12,226 nt of DNA from Caldifarciminota bacterium RBG_13_43_14 (GCA_001771735.1 MEUM01000090.1:320-12545); one strand, 5' to 3'; shown: positions 1 to 7,005, counted from the first letter of the stretch. Translations and numbers: made by a program. The notes: generated by a model from the sequence alone, not told the origin.

Positions 1-1
1 C

Positions 2-394
2 CCTCATATCACGGCTACCGATAGTGTGCTTCACATTATCTGGAAAGACGGACGCGCGGGTAATGACGAAATTTACTACAAGCGTAACCTTACTGGTAAT
101 CCCGCGGTCTATGAGGTTCCGGGTTATGTATCGGGAATTGCATTTTCGGTCAAGCCAACACTCTTCACCGATGGATTGAGCATTGAGTTCAGCCGTCCCC
201 TGGCTGCTCCGTTCTGGATCACGCTTCAAGATGTTCTGGGTCGGCCGATCATCCGGTATGAATCTGGCCCGGTGTCAGCTGGTGTACAGCTTTGCGGAAA
301 TAGAATAGCTACATTACCGGCAGGAGTCTATATTTTGACGATGGAGTCTCAGGGTAAAACTATCGGTTACTGTAAAATTGTTAAAGTGAAATAA
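2..394 (+). CDS. C-terminal part of a secreted BNR-like repeat protein with type IX sorting domain (5' truncated)
   Basis: The reading frame is open from the window edge, so this is the last 130 or so residues of a longer protein; the GTG at 26 is an internal valine codon and not a start. The first residues, containing HIIWKDGRAGNDEIYYKRN, match the closing part of a BNR/sialidase-like propeller repeat, commonly written as W-D-x-R-x-G-N-x-E-I-Y-Y-K-R. The last 80 residues have the pattern of the type IX (Por) secretion C-terminal sorting domain: hydrophobic strands, a D-V-L-G-R turn, L-P-A-G-V-Y-I-L, and a basic K-I-V-K-V-K end. In known systems this domain directs export across the outer membrane and is cleaved off. 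The protein is therefore probably secreted or cell-surface attached. It converges on the radical SAM gene with only 7 nt between the stops, and I see no terminator hairpin in between. Confidence 0.8.
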   Translation, partial: PHITATDSVLHIIWKDGRAGNDEIYYKRNLTGNPAVYEVPGYVSGIAFSVKPTLFTDGLSIEFSRPLAAPFWITLQDVLGRPIIRYESGPVSAGVQLCGNRIATLPAGVYILTMESQGKTIGYCKIVKVK

Positions 395-401
395 TAAGCC
401 G

Positions 402-1883
402 CTACACCATTCTTTCGAATACTTTCCGGAAGTGGAAACCGTAAATAGCGAAAGTTACGGCAAGCGGTGTAAGCCGCGGACGGTGACAGACGCTCCATAA
501 GAACAGGCGCCAATAATGGAAGCGTTCTTTTTCTCTTACCCCCAACACAAAAATCGACATGATAAATGCCCTGATCTCATACAGGTGCAATCGCGACTGC
601 TTGGTCCTTAACGGTTTGTAATTTTTAAGAAAATTCTTCACCCGGGCATAGAAAAAATCCGGCGAATATATCGTCTTGAGGATTTTTTTATATCCGTTCA
701 TCAGCGTTTGATGTTGCATCTTGGGGATAAAATTGATCGTACAATCCGTGTTATTGCCCGTACAGTTTTTCAGCAAGCGGTTCTCCTTTTCCAATCGTTG
801 ATGAAGCCGAGTACCGTGAAGCGCATTAAGCAATCCGACCATGGCGGTAACGATGCCGCTGGATTGAATGAACCGTATCTGGCGTTCAAAGATCGTTATC
901 GTGTCGCTATCAAAACCGACAATGAACCCACCCTGCACCTGCAGACCTAATCGTTGTATCTTTTGTACGCTGGCGACCAGATCGCGGTTTATATTCTGGC
1001 GTTTTCCGCATTCAGCCAGGCTTAACTCATCCGGTGTTTCAATACCCACAAAAACAGTATCAAAACCAGCCCGGGCCATTAAGGTAATAAGTTCTTCATC
1101 ATCGGCAAGATTCACCGAGGTCTGGGTAAGAAAAATGAAAGGATATTTATGTTCTTTCATCCACTCGGTGATGGCGGGCAAAATCTCGCGCTTTAAGAGC
1201 TCTTTATTACCGATGAAATTATCATCGACGAAAAAGACGGTGCCGCGCCATTTTTGTGCGTAAAGATTTTCCAGTTCAGCGATGATTTGATGAGTACTTT
1301 TAACCCGTGGCCGGTTTCCGTAAAGCTGCCAGATATCGCAAAAATCACATTGAAACGGACATCCGCGGGAAGACTGAATGCTCATCGATGAATACTTATT
1401 CATCTTGATCAGTTTCCATGACGGCATCGGTGTTTTTTTGAGATCGGCCCACTCGCTGGTCGCATAGACATGACGCGGAGTGCCTTTGTGCAGATCTTTC
1501 AAGAATTGAGGTAGTGTAATCTCAGCTTCGTTGAGCACCAGATGATCGATATTATGATATTCATTATGACAACTTGTAAACAATGGACCGCCAGCTACGA
1601 TCTTGACCTTTTTCGCCTTGCAGCGATCAATAGTCTCATTTACCGATCTTCTCTGTATCGACGTAGCGCTGATAAAAACAAGGTCTGCCCATTCGAGGTC
1701 TTTGTCCTTTAATTTTTCTACGTTCATGTCAACCAGTTTTTTCTCCCACTCAACCGGCAGCATGGCGGCAACCGTCAATAGTCCAAGTGGTGGATTGGTG
1801 GATTTTTTAAATATGAATTTTAATGCATACTTAAAAGACCAGAAAGTTTCTGGATATTGGGGAAAAACCATAAGTATTCTCAT
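402..1883 (-). CDS. B12-binding domain radical SAM protein with DUF4070 C-terminus
   Basis: A 493-residue protein. Residues 1-140 form a Rossmann-like cobalamin-binding domain without a D-x-H-x-x-G motif, so cobalamin would bind without a protein His ligand. The radical SAM core follows: the [4Fe-4S] motif C-x3-C-x2-C at C175, C179 and C182 (SRGCPFQCDFC), then VDDNFIGN (219-226) and GIETP (280-284). The C-terminal part from about 345 resembles DUF4070. Family members of known function include cobalamin-dependent methylases such as the hopanoid C2-methylase HpnP (from memory); no lipid genes lie nearby, so the substrate here is unknown. The start was set at the ATG at 1883 because the GGTGA ribosome site ends 7 nt upstream of it and because family homology begins with MRILMVFP. 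An in-frame extension to 1952 would run through the promoter. Monocistronic by position, separated from the upstream gene by a terminator. Confidence 0.88.
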   Translation of the reverse strand: MRILMVFPQYPETFWSFKYALKFIFKKSTNPPLGLLTVAAMLPVEWEKKLVDMNVEKLKDKDLEWADLVFISATSIQRRSVNETIDRCKAKKVKIVAGGPLFTSCHNEYHNIDHLVLNEAEITLPQFLKDLHKGTPRHVYATSEWADLKKTPMPSWKLIKMNKYSSMSIQSSRGCPFQCDFCDIWQLYGNRPRVKSTHQIIAELENLYAQKWRGTVFFVDDNFIGNKELLKREILPAITEWMKEHKYPFIFLTQTSVNLADDEELITLMARAGFDTVFVGIETPDELSLAECGKRQNINRDLVASVQKIQRLGLQVQGGFIVGFDSDTITIFERQIRFIQSSGIVTAMVGLLNALHGTRLHQRLEKENRLLKNCTGNNTDCTINFIPKMQHQTLMNGYKKILKTIYSPDFFYARVKNFLKNYKPLRTKQSRLHLYEIRAFIMSIFVLGVREKERFHYWRLFLWSVCHRPRLTPLAVTFAIYGFHFRKVFERMV

Positions 1884-1902
1884 TGATATATCACCACATT
1901 CG

Positions 1903-1930
1903 ATTATATACACAGATACCGTACTGTCAA
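1903..1930 (-). promoter_or_regulatory. Sigma-70 type promoter of the radical SAM gene
   Basis: On the minus strand TTGACA (1925-1930) is followed after 16 nt by TATAAT (1903-1908). Both hexamers match the consensus exactly. Transcription should start near 1896, giving a leader of only about 13 nt with the GGTGA ribosome site (1891-1895) at its 5' end. The -35 box is overlapped by a small palindrome TCAAC-n-GTTGA (1927-1937), which could be an operator, though it is short enough to be chance. Confidence 0.72.
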
Positions 1931-1980
1931 CAGTTGATCCAATGAAAGTCAAGTGATATTTGTTGCCGGGGCTTCATTTT

Positions 1981-2014
1981 AAAAACTCCCCGCAATGGAT
2001 GGTTGCGGGGAGTT
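1981..2014 (-). terminator. Rho-independent terminator for the 2147-2863 gene
   Basis: A perfect 12-bp stem (1984-1995 with 2003-2014, containing the run CTCCCCGC) has a 7-nt loop. On the minus strand the stem is followed by TTTTTAAAA. It lies about 130 nt after the stop of the exported fibronectin-like protein and before the promoter of the radical SAM gene, so it separates the two transcripts. Confidence 0.8.
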
Positions 2015-2019
2015 AATAG

Positions 2020-2050
2020 TGACGACCTGGGAGGGTGATTGCAGTCGTCA
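2020..2050. repeat. Short inverted repeat next to the terminator
   Basis: TGACGAC (2020-2026) and GTCGTCA (2044-2050) are exact inverted copies separated by 17 nt. There is no T-run on either side. On the minus strand it would fold just before the main terminator. No other content is seen in the gap from 1953 to 2146. Confidence 0.35.
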
Positions 2051-2146
2051 CCAGTTCCGCCATTTGTAAACAGCGCCCCATTGCGCAGTTCGTGGAAAAG
2101 CGAAAAACGACGGAATATTATTTGCGCAGCGTAATTTATAATTCTT

Positions 2147-2863
2147 TCATCGTAAATCGATAACAAAATACCAGCGATTTGACCAATTTGATTCATACTG
2201 CCATTTAGGACTGCCGGCTCGTATCTGCCACCAGAAAGTGCCGGTTGTTTCGGCTAAAAATGCATAACAGGTATCATTGCTGAAATCGTACATTAATGTA
2301 TCAAAATTCTGACCGACGAGAATATTATAATATTCTTCATCGACCATAGATTTCCATTGTAAATCCACTACTTCAGGTAATGAATCGATAATAAATTGAT
2401 GATTATTCGGAGGATAAATCAGGGGAGGTCCAGCTGGTTGCCAGCGGGCTTCAAAGTCTCTGGTTTCTGACCAACCCGTGTAGTATTTCCAGGTTGCGCT
2501 GTAAGCACGAACCCTCCATGAATAATCGCAAAGCCGATAACTATCCATTAAGATTATAGTCCATTGATTTGAAGTTACTGCATAATAAACCGGTGCAAAG
2601 GTGTCGATAACCAATTCGAACGTGTAATCTTCGGCGTCGCTTACTTCAGTCCAGCTAAAATCGATATAAATATTAAATGGATACGATATTGCCATATATA
2701 CATAATTATTTTCCGGGGAGAGTAATTGTGGTGCGGCTGGGGGATCAAGCAGCGTGTCTGGATTTGGTTCGAAGTCATACGGGTCGCGGCAATTGATCCC
2801 GGATAACATTAACAATATGGTCGCCGTTAAAAGCAATAATAATATAATTCTCGTACTATTCAT
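2147..2863 (-). CDS. Exported protein with two fibronectin-III-like repeats (possible lipoprotein)
   Basis: A 238-residue protein that I cannot assign to a named function. Residues 1-25 are a signal sequence: a few polar residues with one Arg, a long Leu/Ile core, then SGINC. Cys25 could be a lipidation site, but Asn at -1 is atypical for a lipobox. The rest is two related beta-sandwich repeats, about 43-138 and 145-235. Each starts with P-x-L-(L/I)-x-P-x-N-N, has a W in the middle strand (FSWTEV, LQWKSM), then W-R-V-R-A or W-Q-I-R-A, a W-K-Y/W-Q-Y strand, and a W-S turn. This resembles fibronectin type III domains, which bind proteins or glycans at the cell surface. The ATG at 2863 was chosen because the signal peptide begins there; no Shine-Dalgarno precedes it. 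It starts 86 nt after the nikO stop and may have its own promoter. Confidence 0.7.
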   Translation of the reverse strand: MNSTRIILLLLLTATILLMLSGINCRDPYDFEPNPDTLLDPPAAPQLLSPENNYVYMAISYPFNIYIDFSWTEVSDAEDYTFELVIDTFAPVYYAVTSNQWTIILMDSYRLCDYSWRVRAYSATWKYYTGWSETRDFEARWQPAGPPLIYPPNNHQFIIDSLPEVVDLQWKSMVDEEYYNILVGQNFDTLMYDFSNDTCYAFLAETTGTFWWQIRAGSPKWQYESNWSNRWYFVIDLR

Positions 2864-2868
2864 GGCTT

Positions 2869-2897
2869 TGTATAATATAGTAGTTTGGGCTTGTGAA
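2869..2897 (-). promoter_or_regulatory. Possible promoter giving a nearly leaderless transcript
   Basis: On the minus strand TTCACA (2892-2897) is followed after 17 nt by TATACA (2869-2874), respectively 5 of 6 and 4 of 6 consensus bases. The ATG at 2863 begins only 5 nt after the -10 box, so transcription would start at or close to the start codon. This fits the lack of any Shine-Dalgarno sequence. Confidence 0.35.
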
Positions 2898-2912
2898 AAA
2901 ATTGTGAAAAAA
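2891..2912. repeat. Perfect 11-bp tandem duplication
   Basis: TTGTGAAAAAA occurs twice back to back (2891-2901 and 2902-2912). The period equals about one helical turn and the promoter-proximal copy contains the possible -35 box of the downstream gene. It lies between the nikO stop and the exported protein. Read on the minus strand it gives two T6 runs after a GC-rich stretch, so it may also help to end nik transcription, although no convincing stem precedes it. Confidence 0.6.
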
Positions 2913-2949
2913 GGGGCGGTGCTATTGATGAATCGAGCCCGCACAAAGA

Positions 2950-3612
2950 TCATTTAGCCATGATCGCACGCCCCTGTTTTATCGTGTATAATGTATTTGT
3001 TGTCCGTTTCAAAAAATCACGGTTCTGGGATATGATGATATAGGATAATCCCGGTTCCTGCAGGATCTCGACAAATTTATCGACCGCGTCCTCGTCAAGA
3101 CCGTTTTCCGGTTCATCCAGCAGTAATATTTTCGGTTTCATGACCAGGATCGTGGCCAGGGCCAGGCGCCTTTTTTCTCCACCAGAAAGAGTATAGGGGA
3201 TTCTTTTTTCATATCCATCGAGTCCGACCGTATTTAAAACCTCTTTGATCATGTCTTTTACCTGATGGCCTTTATAGCCAAAGTTGAGCGGGCCAAAGGC
3301 AATTTCCTCCTCAATGCTTGGACAGAATAATTGATTATCCGAGTCCTGGAAAAGAAATCCGATATTGGCGCGAACTTCAATGAAATCGTTTTCTCGGCTG
3401 CGTTCTCGTCCCAGAATGTTTATTGTACCATGCAGCGCTTTAAGTAAGCCCATGATCAAATAAAATACAGTTGTTTTACCGCAGCCATTTGGTCCGATAA
3501 TTCCGAGGCGTTCTCCTTTTTTTACTCTAAGTTCGAATTTATCCAGTAATTCGGGTTTACCAGGATAACCAAAGCTCAACCGTTTAATATCAATTATAAT
3601 ATTTTCATCCAT
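2950..3612 (-). CDS. nikO: Nickel/cobalt ECF transporter ATPase subunit NikO (CbiO family)
   Basis: A 220-residue cytoplasmic ABC ATPase that would power the NikM-L-Q transporter. Walker A is GPNGCGKTT (40-48), the Q-loop FLFQDSDNQLF has Gln89, the signature is LSGGE (142-146), Walker B is ILLLDEP (162-168) with catalytic Glu167, and the D-loop is GLDED. The DNQLF segment after the Q-loop is typical of ECF ATPases. The switch (H-loop) position is unusual: the usual T-H-D is S-Q-N (IIISQNRDF), so Gln196 stands where His is expected. The protein ends soon after the ATPase fold and lacks the C-terminal extension of many CbiO proteins. The ATG at 3612 begins the conserved MDENIIIDI strand; the longer frame to 3675 adds residues unlike the family. 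The gene overlaps nikQ by 19 bp and is the last gene of the nik locus. Confidence 0.9.
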   Translation of the reverse strand: MDENIIIDIKRLSFGYPGKPELLDKFELRVKKGERLGIIGPNGCGKTTVFYLIMGLLKALHGTINILGRERSRENDFIEVRANIGFLFQDSDNQLFCPSIEEEIAFGPLNFGYKGHQVKDMIKEVLNTVGLDGYEKRIPYTLSGGEKRRLALATILVMKPKILLLDEPENGLDEDAVDKFVEILQEPGLSYIIISQNRDFLKRTTNTLYTIKQGRAIMAK

Positions 3613-4352
3613 TGTATAATTGCCAATGTGGTGATAGCAGTAAAAATGGTTATCGCCACAAATATGTCCCTCCATTTTAAAGCGAAATGTTCAAGAACCC
3701 AGTATTTCCCGGTGAATCCACGGCAGATCATAGCGCGATGCACCTGCTCCGAACGTTCATAACTTTTTAGCAGAAGATTGGCAACCAGATAAGCATAAGT
3801 GCGATAGGTAAAAAAATTGGTTTTAGGCCTAAACCCCCTTGCCCGCAGGGCATCGCGTATACATTTATATTCGTCGAAGATCACAAAAGCATAGCGATGA
3901 ATAAGAAAGAAAAGATGTACGAATTTGTCCGGTGCACCAAGGTGGCGGATCGCGTGGGTCAGCTGGAAGATTGGGTTGGTCGATAAAAGAGCAATATTGC
4001 ACAGGATGATGGCATTGTATTTGAGCGTGATCTCGAGCGCATTGATCAAACCCTCGCGGCTTGCCTGAAGAGACCCAATATGAAATACGATCTTGCCGGG
4101 ATAAGAAAATGGCAGTATAAACCAGATAAAGAGGATGAATATATTGACGATCGTAAGACGCGAAAATAAGATTTTGAATTTTAGTTTGCTTATTAAGACC
4201 AATATTATTGCCAGTACAAAGAAACTCAAGATCGCCGGTATTTTATTCGATAAAGCAGTAATAATCGAAAAAAATAATGCAATCAGAATTTTAATTCTCG
4301 GGTCAAATCGATGGATAAATGAATCACCGCTCGTGAAATCATTATATATCAT
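3594..4352 (-). CDS. nikQ: ECF transporter transmembrane subunit NikQ (CbiQ/EcfT family)
   Basis: A 252-residue inner-membrane protein that couples ATP hydrolysis by NikO to metal movement through NikM. The N-terminal segment containing H-R-F-D-P-R-I-K is the usual start of EcfT proteins. Hydrophobic segments lie at about 20-56, 65-82, 108-126, 142-160, 184-196 and 229-248. The two short XRG coupling motifs that dock onto the ATPases are ARG (171-173) and CRG (210-212), in the expected contexts (R-D-A-L-R-A-R-G-F and H-R-A-M-I-C-R-G-F). The start overlaps the nikL stop as ATGA (4349-4352), which implies translational coupling; the local Shine-Dalgarno is weak. Length is normal for the family. 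Confidence 0.92.
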   Translation of the reverse strand: MIYNDFTSGDSFIHRFDPRIKILIALFFSIITALSNKIPAILSFFVLAIILVLISKLKFKILFSRLTIVNIFILFIWFILPFSYPGKIVFHIGSLQASREGLINALEITLKYNAIILCNIALLSTNPIFQLTHAIRHLGAPDKFVHLFFLIHRYAFVIFDEYKCIRDALRARGFRPKTNFFTYRTYAYLVANLLLKSYERSEQVHRAMICRGFTGKYWVLEHFALKWRDIFVAITIFTAITTLAIIQWMKIL

Positions 4353-4918
4353 TTTTTTCGACGGCTCCGCAAATACATAATCACGCCCATGAGACCAAAA
4401 ATATAACCGATACCGCCGATGACATCGGTGGCCGATATTGTTTTTCTTTCCAGGTGTGATAATCGCCGAGCGATCGGATGCAGTTTTTCATCGATGACTT
4501 CGGACAACAAACGACGCAGCTCGGTTTCATCGATCTCCTTTTTATCCGTAACCGGGGTTTTTAAGACGGGAGTCTTAACGGCAGTTTTATTGACTGTTTT
4601 TATTTCCGGCAATTCGGAGGCTTTAATCACTGTTTCAGCAAGATGCCCCATGCTGGCATTAGCGATTATTTTGAGATCGGTTTTAGCCGGTACCGTAAAA
4701 GAGAATTCCCCATTCTGATCAGTTTTTCCTTCGAGCAGTTTCTTGTTGTTCGGATCATGGACTTCGATCATGCAATTCTTGACCGGATCGCCATTGCTCA
4801 AATACACCTGAGTATATACTATAGAGCCTTCAACATTGGCCAAAATGTTGATCTTATGCGCGTGCGTAAGCGATAGTGAGATCAGCAAACTTAGCCCACA
4901 CAATATATTTTTGTTCAT
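4349..4918 (-). CDS. nikL: Nickel transporter accessory subunit NikL (exported, C-terminal membrane anchor)
   Basis: A 189-residue protein at the position filled by NikL/CbiL or CbiN in nickel ECF loci. Residues 1-20 are a signal peptide with a probable cut after T-H-A, so the mature protein would begin with His21 (HKINILANVEG). Residues 21-100 look like a carboxypeptidase-regulatory/CNA-B type beta-sandwich (N-G-D-P-V, T-D-Q-N-G-E-F-S-F-T-V-P). A Thr/Lys/Pro-rich linker and a charged helix (about 128-160) lead to a single membrane helix (166-183, GGIGYIFGLMGVIMYL) and a basic cytoplasmic tail. It probably assists NikM in the periplasm, as CbiN does. The ATG at 4918 was chosen for the signal peptide and for GGAG located 4 nt upstream inside nikM. 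It overlaps the nikM stop as ATGA. Confidence 0.8.
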   Translation of the reverse strand: MNKNILCGLSLLISLSLTHAHKINILANVEGSIVYTQVYLSNGDPVKNCMIEVHDPNNKKLLEGKTDQNGEFSFTVPAKTDLKIIANASMGHLAETVIKASELPEIKTVNKTAVKTPVLKTPVTDKKEIDETELRRLLSEVIDEKLHPIARRLSHLERKTISATDVIGGIGYIFGLMGVIMYLRSRRKK

Positions 4919-5520
4919 ACTACTCCTTTGAGTAATTCGGGTTTTGCACGCCGCAAAAAAACCACGATCGTCGTAACGATCAACCCTTCGATGATCATTA
5001 CCGGTAAATGAGCGATCAAGATCAATCGAGCGACGGTTATGAATTGCTCGCCGCTTATCGCCAATGCCGCGGCGATAATGATAACGGCGAGCATGACACC
5101 GCAAAAGCCTGCCAAAAACCCGGCGATTACAGCTAGGCTCTGATTTTTACCGTTAATTAATTTACTGAATATCAGATAACATAATAAAGCGGGAAAAGCC
5201 ATGGCGAAACAATTTACTCCCAATGTGGTGAGACCGCCGAACTGAAAAAGAATGGACTGGAGTAACAGCGCAACAAGTATTGCCGGGAATGACGCCCATC
5301 CGAGAATAATACCGACCAGACCAGTAAGGATAAGATGAATACTGCTCGGACCGATCGGTACATGAATCAGAGATGCCACGAAAAAAGTTGAAGCCATCAC
5401 TGCAACCCGGGGTGTTTTATCAAAATCCATTTTTCGCAGACCCACACTGCAGCCAGCCGCAGCCGCGGCTACGCCGGATATCAGTACCGGTGCGGCAAGA
5501 ACCCCTTCGGATATATGCAT
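4915..5520 (-). CDS. nikM: Nickel/cobalt ECF transporter substrate-binding subunit NikM (CbiM family)
   Basis: A 201-residue integral membrane protein that binds the metal ion. It begins MHISEG, the family's characteristic start: in solved CbiM/NikM structures the N-terminal amine and His2 hold the metal, together with a His in a later loop. That second His is probably His62 in IGPSSIHLILTG. Other family blocks are LLQSILFQFGGLTTLGVN and AHLPVMIIEGLI. About six to seven hydrophobic helices are visible. The ATG at 5520 is fixed by the MHI start and follows the nikK stop by 6 nt; the Shine-Dalgarno (AGGG) is weak, so it may be translated by coupling. Nickel is preferred over cobalt as substrate because nikR and nikK lie in the same locus. 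Confidence 0.93.
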   Translation of the reverse strand: MHISEGVLAAPVLISGVAAAAAGCSVGLRKMDFDKTPRVAVMASTFFVASLIHVPIGPSSIHLILTGLVGIILGWASFPAILVALLLQSILFQFGGLTTLGVNCFAMAFPALLCYLIFSKLINGKNQSLAVIAGFLAGFCGVMLAVIIIAAALAISGEQFITVARLILIAHLPVMIIEGLIVTTIVVFLRRAKPELLKGVV

Positions 5521-5526
5521 ACTGCC

Positions 5527-6291
5527 CTATTGCTTCATGTTAATAACTTGAACCCAAAAAACAGCGCCGAGTTCTACTGGATAGTCTTTTTGATCCTGTG
5601 GATTACGCATTTTCTCATCCGCTTCGCCCAATGCAGCGAATCCCCACCATCCGGCACAGGGCATTGCATAATGAAATATGCCACTGATGTCAGTTCTTAT
5701 GATTTGCGTAACAAAAGGTCCGGCCGGCGCTTTGTATTTTTGAGCGTCATTGTAATATTCGACCTCAACATCGATATTAGGTGCCGGTTTACCGTTTAGC
5801 TTGACCATACCGGTGAAAATGTTACCGGTATACAGACCATACGGTCGGGTGAGAGGCATGATTTCGGCTGATAATCCGATCTCTGCATCCCAGCCCTTTT
5901 CCATACCGAAGGCATGTACCACTACTTTTGTATAATGGATAATGAATACTTCTTCGGCCGGTTCCCAGTAGGGTTGTGGTTCAACAAAGAAAATATGATC
6001 GCCGGGATTTTTCACTCGATAATTCATTTTCCAGGCAGATAATCCATCAATATCATACCGGGAAATACCAGATAAAAGATCCTCACGCTCTTCGCCTTTT
6101 ATCATTACCCCGAATAGTGATGGTCTTACCATGTTCAATATGTCGCCTTCAAACGGATGGCAAAAGCGAAGATCAATACTGATATTTTCGCTGCCTGGTT
6201 CGACAATTGTTGATGACGGTATGATCATCTGAAAATGACCGAAGAGCGGTACAATTAGAGCAAACATTAATATTGAGAACATTATTTTCAC
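5527..6291 (-). CDS. nikK: Periplasmic DUF4198 family nickel-uptake protein NikK
   Basis: A 254-residue exported protein matching DUF4198 (CbiK/NikK type), the usual partner of NikM-L-Q-O in some nickel loci. A hydrophobic signal sequence (about 3-18) ends at F-G before His19, so the mature protein probably begins HFQMIIPS, a segment typical of the family. Later conserved points are a stretch rich in aromatic residues (IFFVEPQPYWEP), the Y-G-L-Y-T-G-N strand and the G-W-W-G-F block near the C-terminus. It probably captures metal in the periplasm and hands it to NikM/NikL. The start is taken as GTG at 6291 because GGAGG lies 4 nt upstream; the ATG three codons later would leave a 13-nt gap. 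It begins 15 nt after the barrel gene stop, within the same operon. Confidence 0.85.
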   Translation of the reverse strand: MKIMFSILMFALIVPLFGHFQMIIPSSTIVEPGSENISIDLRFCHPFEGDILNMVRPSLFGVMIKGEEREDLLSGISRYDIDGLSAWKMNYRVKNPGDHIFFVEPQPYWEPAEEVFIIHYTKVVVHAFGMEKGWDAEIGLSAEIMPLTRPYGLYTGNIFTGMVKLNGKPAPNIDVEVEYYNDAQKYKAPAGPFVTQIIRTDISGIFHYAMPCAGWWGFAALGEADEKMRNPQDQKDYPVELGAVFWVQVINMKQ

Positions 6292-6306
6292 AATACCTCC
6301 AATGAT

Positions 6307-6945
6307 TTAGAATTCATAATGTAGGCCGCCGGTCATTAGCATGGAATCGCCAATATCTTCAAAACCACCGGACAAGCCCAGGTCAAACCTGAGTGCTGGT
6401 ATAAGACAGATGTTGCCACCTATTTGCCAGGTATCAAGGTTATCATCATTGCCACTTGCTTCCAGTCCAACCGTGAACCTGGGAAAATCATATAGGATTC
6501 CTAGAGCATAAATAATAGAGCTGTTGTCATCAGGCATCGTAGTTACTGTATAGCCGGTATTCAGGTTAATACAAAATGGACCAAAGCCATGGGACAGTAT
6601 GCCGTTGAATACATAAGAAGGATCACCAGGATTAACCACTACTGAGGCGGCTAGTAAATCGGTAAGCAAGACGTATTTTAAACCTATTTCAAGACTGGTG
6701 AAACCATTTATTTCATCAGGCTCAAAAATATGTCCGAAACCAATGCCGATATCCATGCGATTGGTCAGTCCATGTTTAAAGCTTACGGAAACAGCTGAAT
6801 TGTCAGGCCAGTAATCCAATCCAAATTCAAGTTCGTGTATTCCGGCTTCAACTGTTCCTGCATCATCGGTGAAAAAGGGACGAGCCGCATAGGCGAGACC
6901 CGTTACTAGAATTATGAGCAGGCTTGTAATGATTTTATTGAACAT
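6307..6945 (-). CDS. Small outer-membrane beta-barrel, candidate nickel channel (MetA/phenol-degradation transporter-like)
   Basis: A 212-residue protein. Residues 1-20 are a signal peptide cut after A-Y-A. The mature start ARPFFTDDAGTVEAG resembles the beginning of the PF13557 family (so-called MetA pathway of phenol degradation transporters), outer-membrane proteins of mostly unknown substrate. The rest alternates short amphipathic strands and Gly/Asn/Asp turns, and the last residue is Phe (GGLHYEF), the typical C-terminal signature for barrel insertion. The ATG at 6945 has a strong site (AAGGAGG, 7 nt spacer). It lies between nikR and nikK, 15 nt from nikK, so a role in passing nickel across the outer membrane is likely by context. 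That role is an inference; the sequence itself shows only a barrel. Confidence 0.72.
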   Translation of the reverse strand: MFNKIITSLLIILVTGLAYAARPFFTDDAGTVEAGIHELEFGLDYWPDNSAVSVSFKHGLTNRMDIGIGFGHIFEPDEINGFTSLEIGLKYVLLTDLLAASVVVNPGDPSYVFNGILSHGFGPFCINLNTGYTVTTMPDDNSSIIYALGILYDFPRFTVGLEASGNDDNLDTWQIGGNICLIPALRFDLGLSGGFEDIGDSMLMTGGLHYEF

Positions 6946-6973
6946 ATTTTTACCTCCTTTTGGCCAATTAATA

Positions 6974-7005
6974 ATCCCCCATTTCCCCCTTTATAAAAGG
7001 GGGAT
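6974..7005. repeat. Intergenic palindrome, C5/G5 type
   Basis: CCCCCTTT (6985-6992) and AAAGGGGG (6996-7003) form an 8-bp hairpin with a 3-nt loop. A second CCCCCATTT (6976-6984) can compete for the same G-run. There is no T-run after it on the minus strand, so it is a poor terminator. Similar C5TTT...AAAG5 palindromes are common dispersed repeats in environmental genomes (from memory). It lies in the 121-nt gap between nikR and the barrel gene and could lower read-through or shape mRNA stability there. Confidence 0.55.

Noticed and set aside
868..1263. 131-residue open frame on the plus strand
   Set aside because: It lies antisense to the radical SAM core, has no ribosome site and no recognisable domain; the opposite strand has clear family motifs.
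1927..2196. 89-residue minus-strand frame between the radical SAM gene and the exported protein
   Set aside because: It runs through the terminator hairpin, overlaps the end of the exported protein gene and has low-complexity content with no family pattern.
2864..2949. Terminator directly after nikO
   Set aside because: There is a GC-rich stretch followed by T6, but only 4-bp stems can be drawn; not good enough to call.
4919..5104. N-terminal extension of NikL by 62 residues
   Set aside because: The extension is Arg-rich out-of-frame translation of nikM; the signal peptide and ribosome site support the start at 4918.
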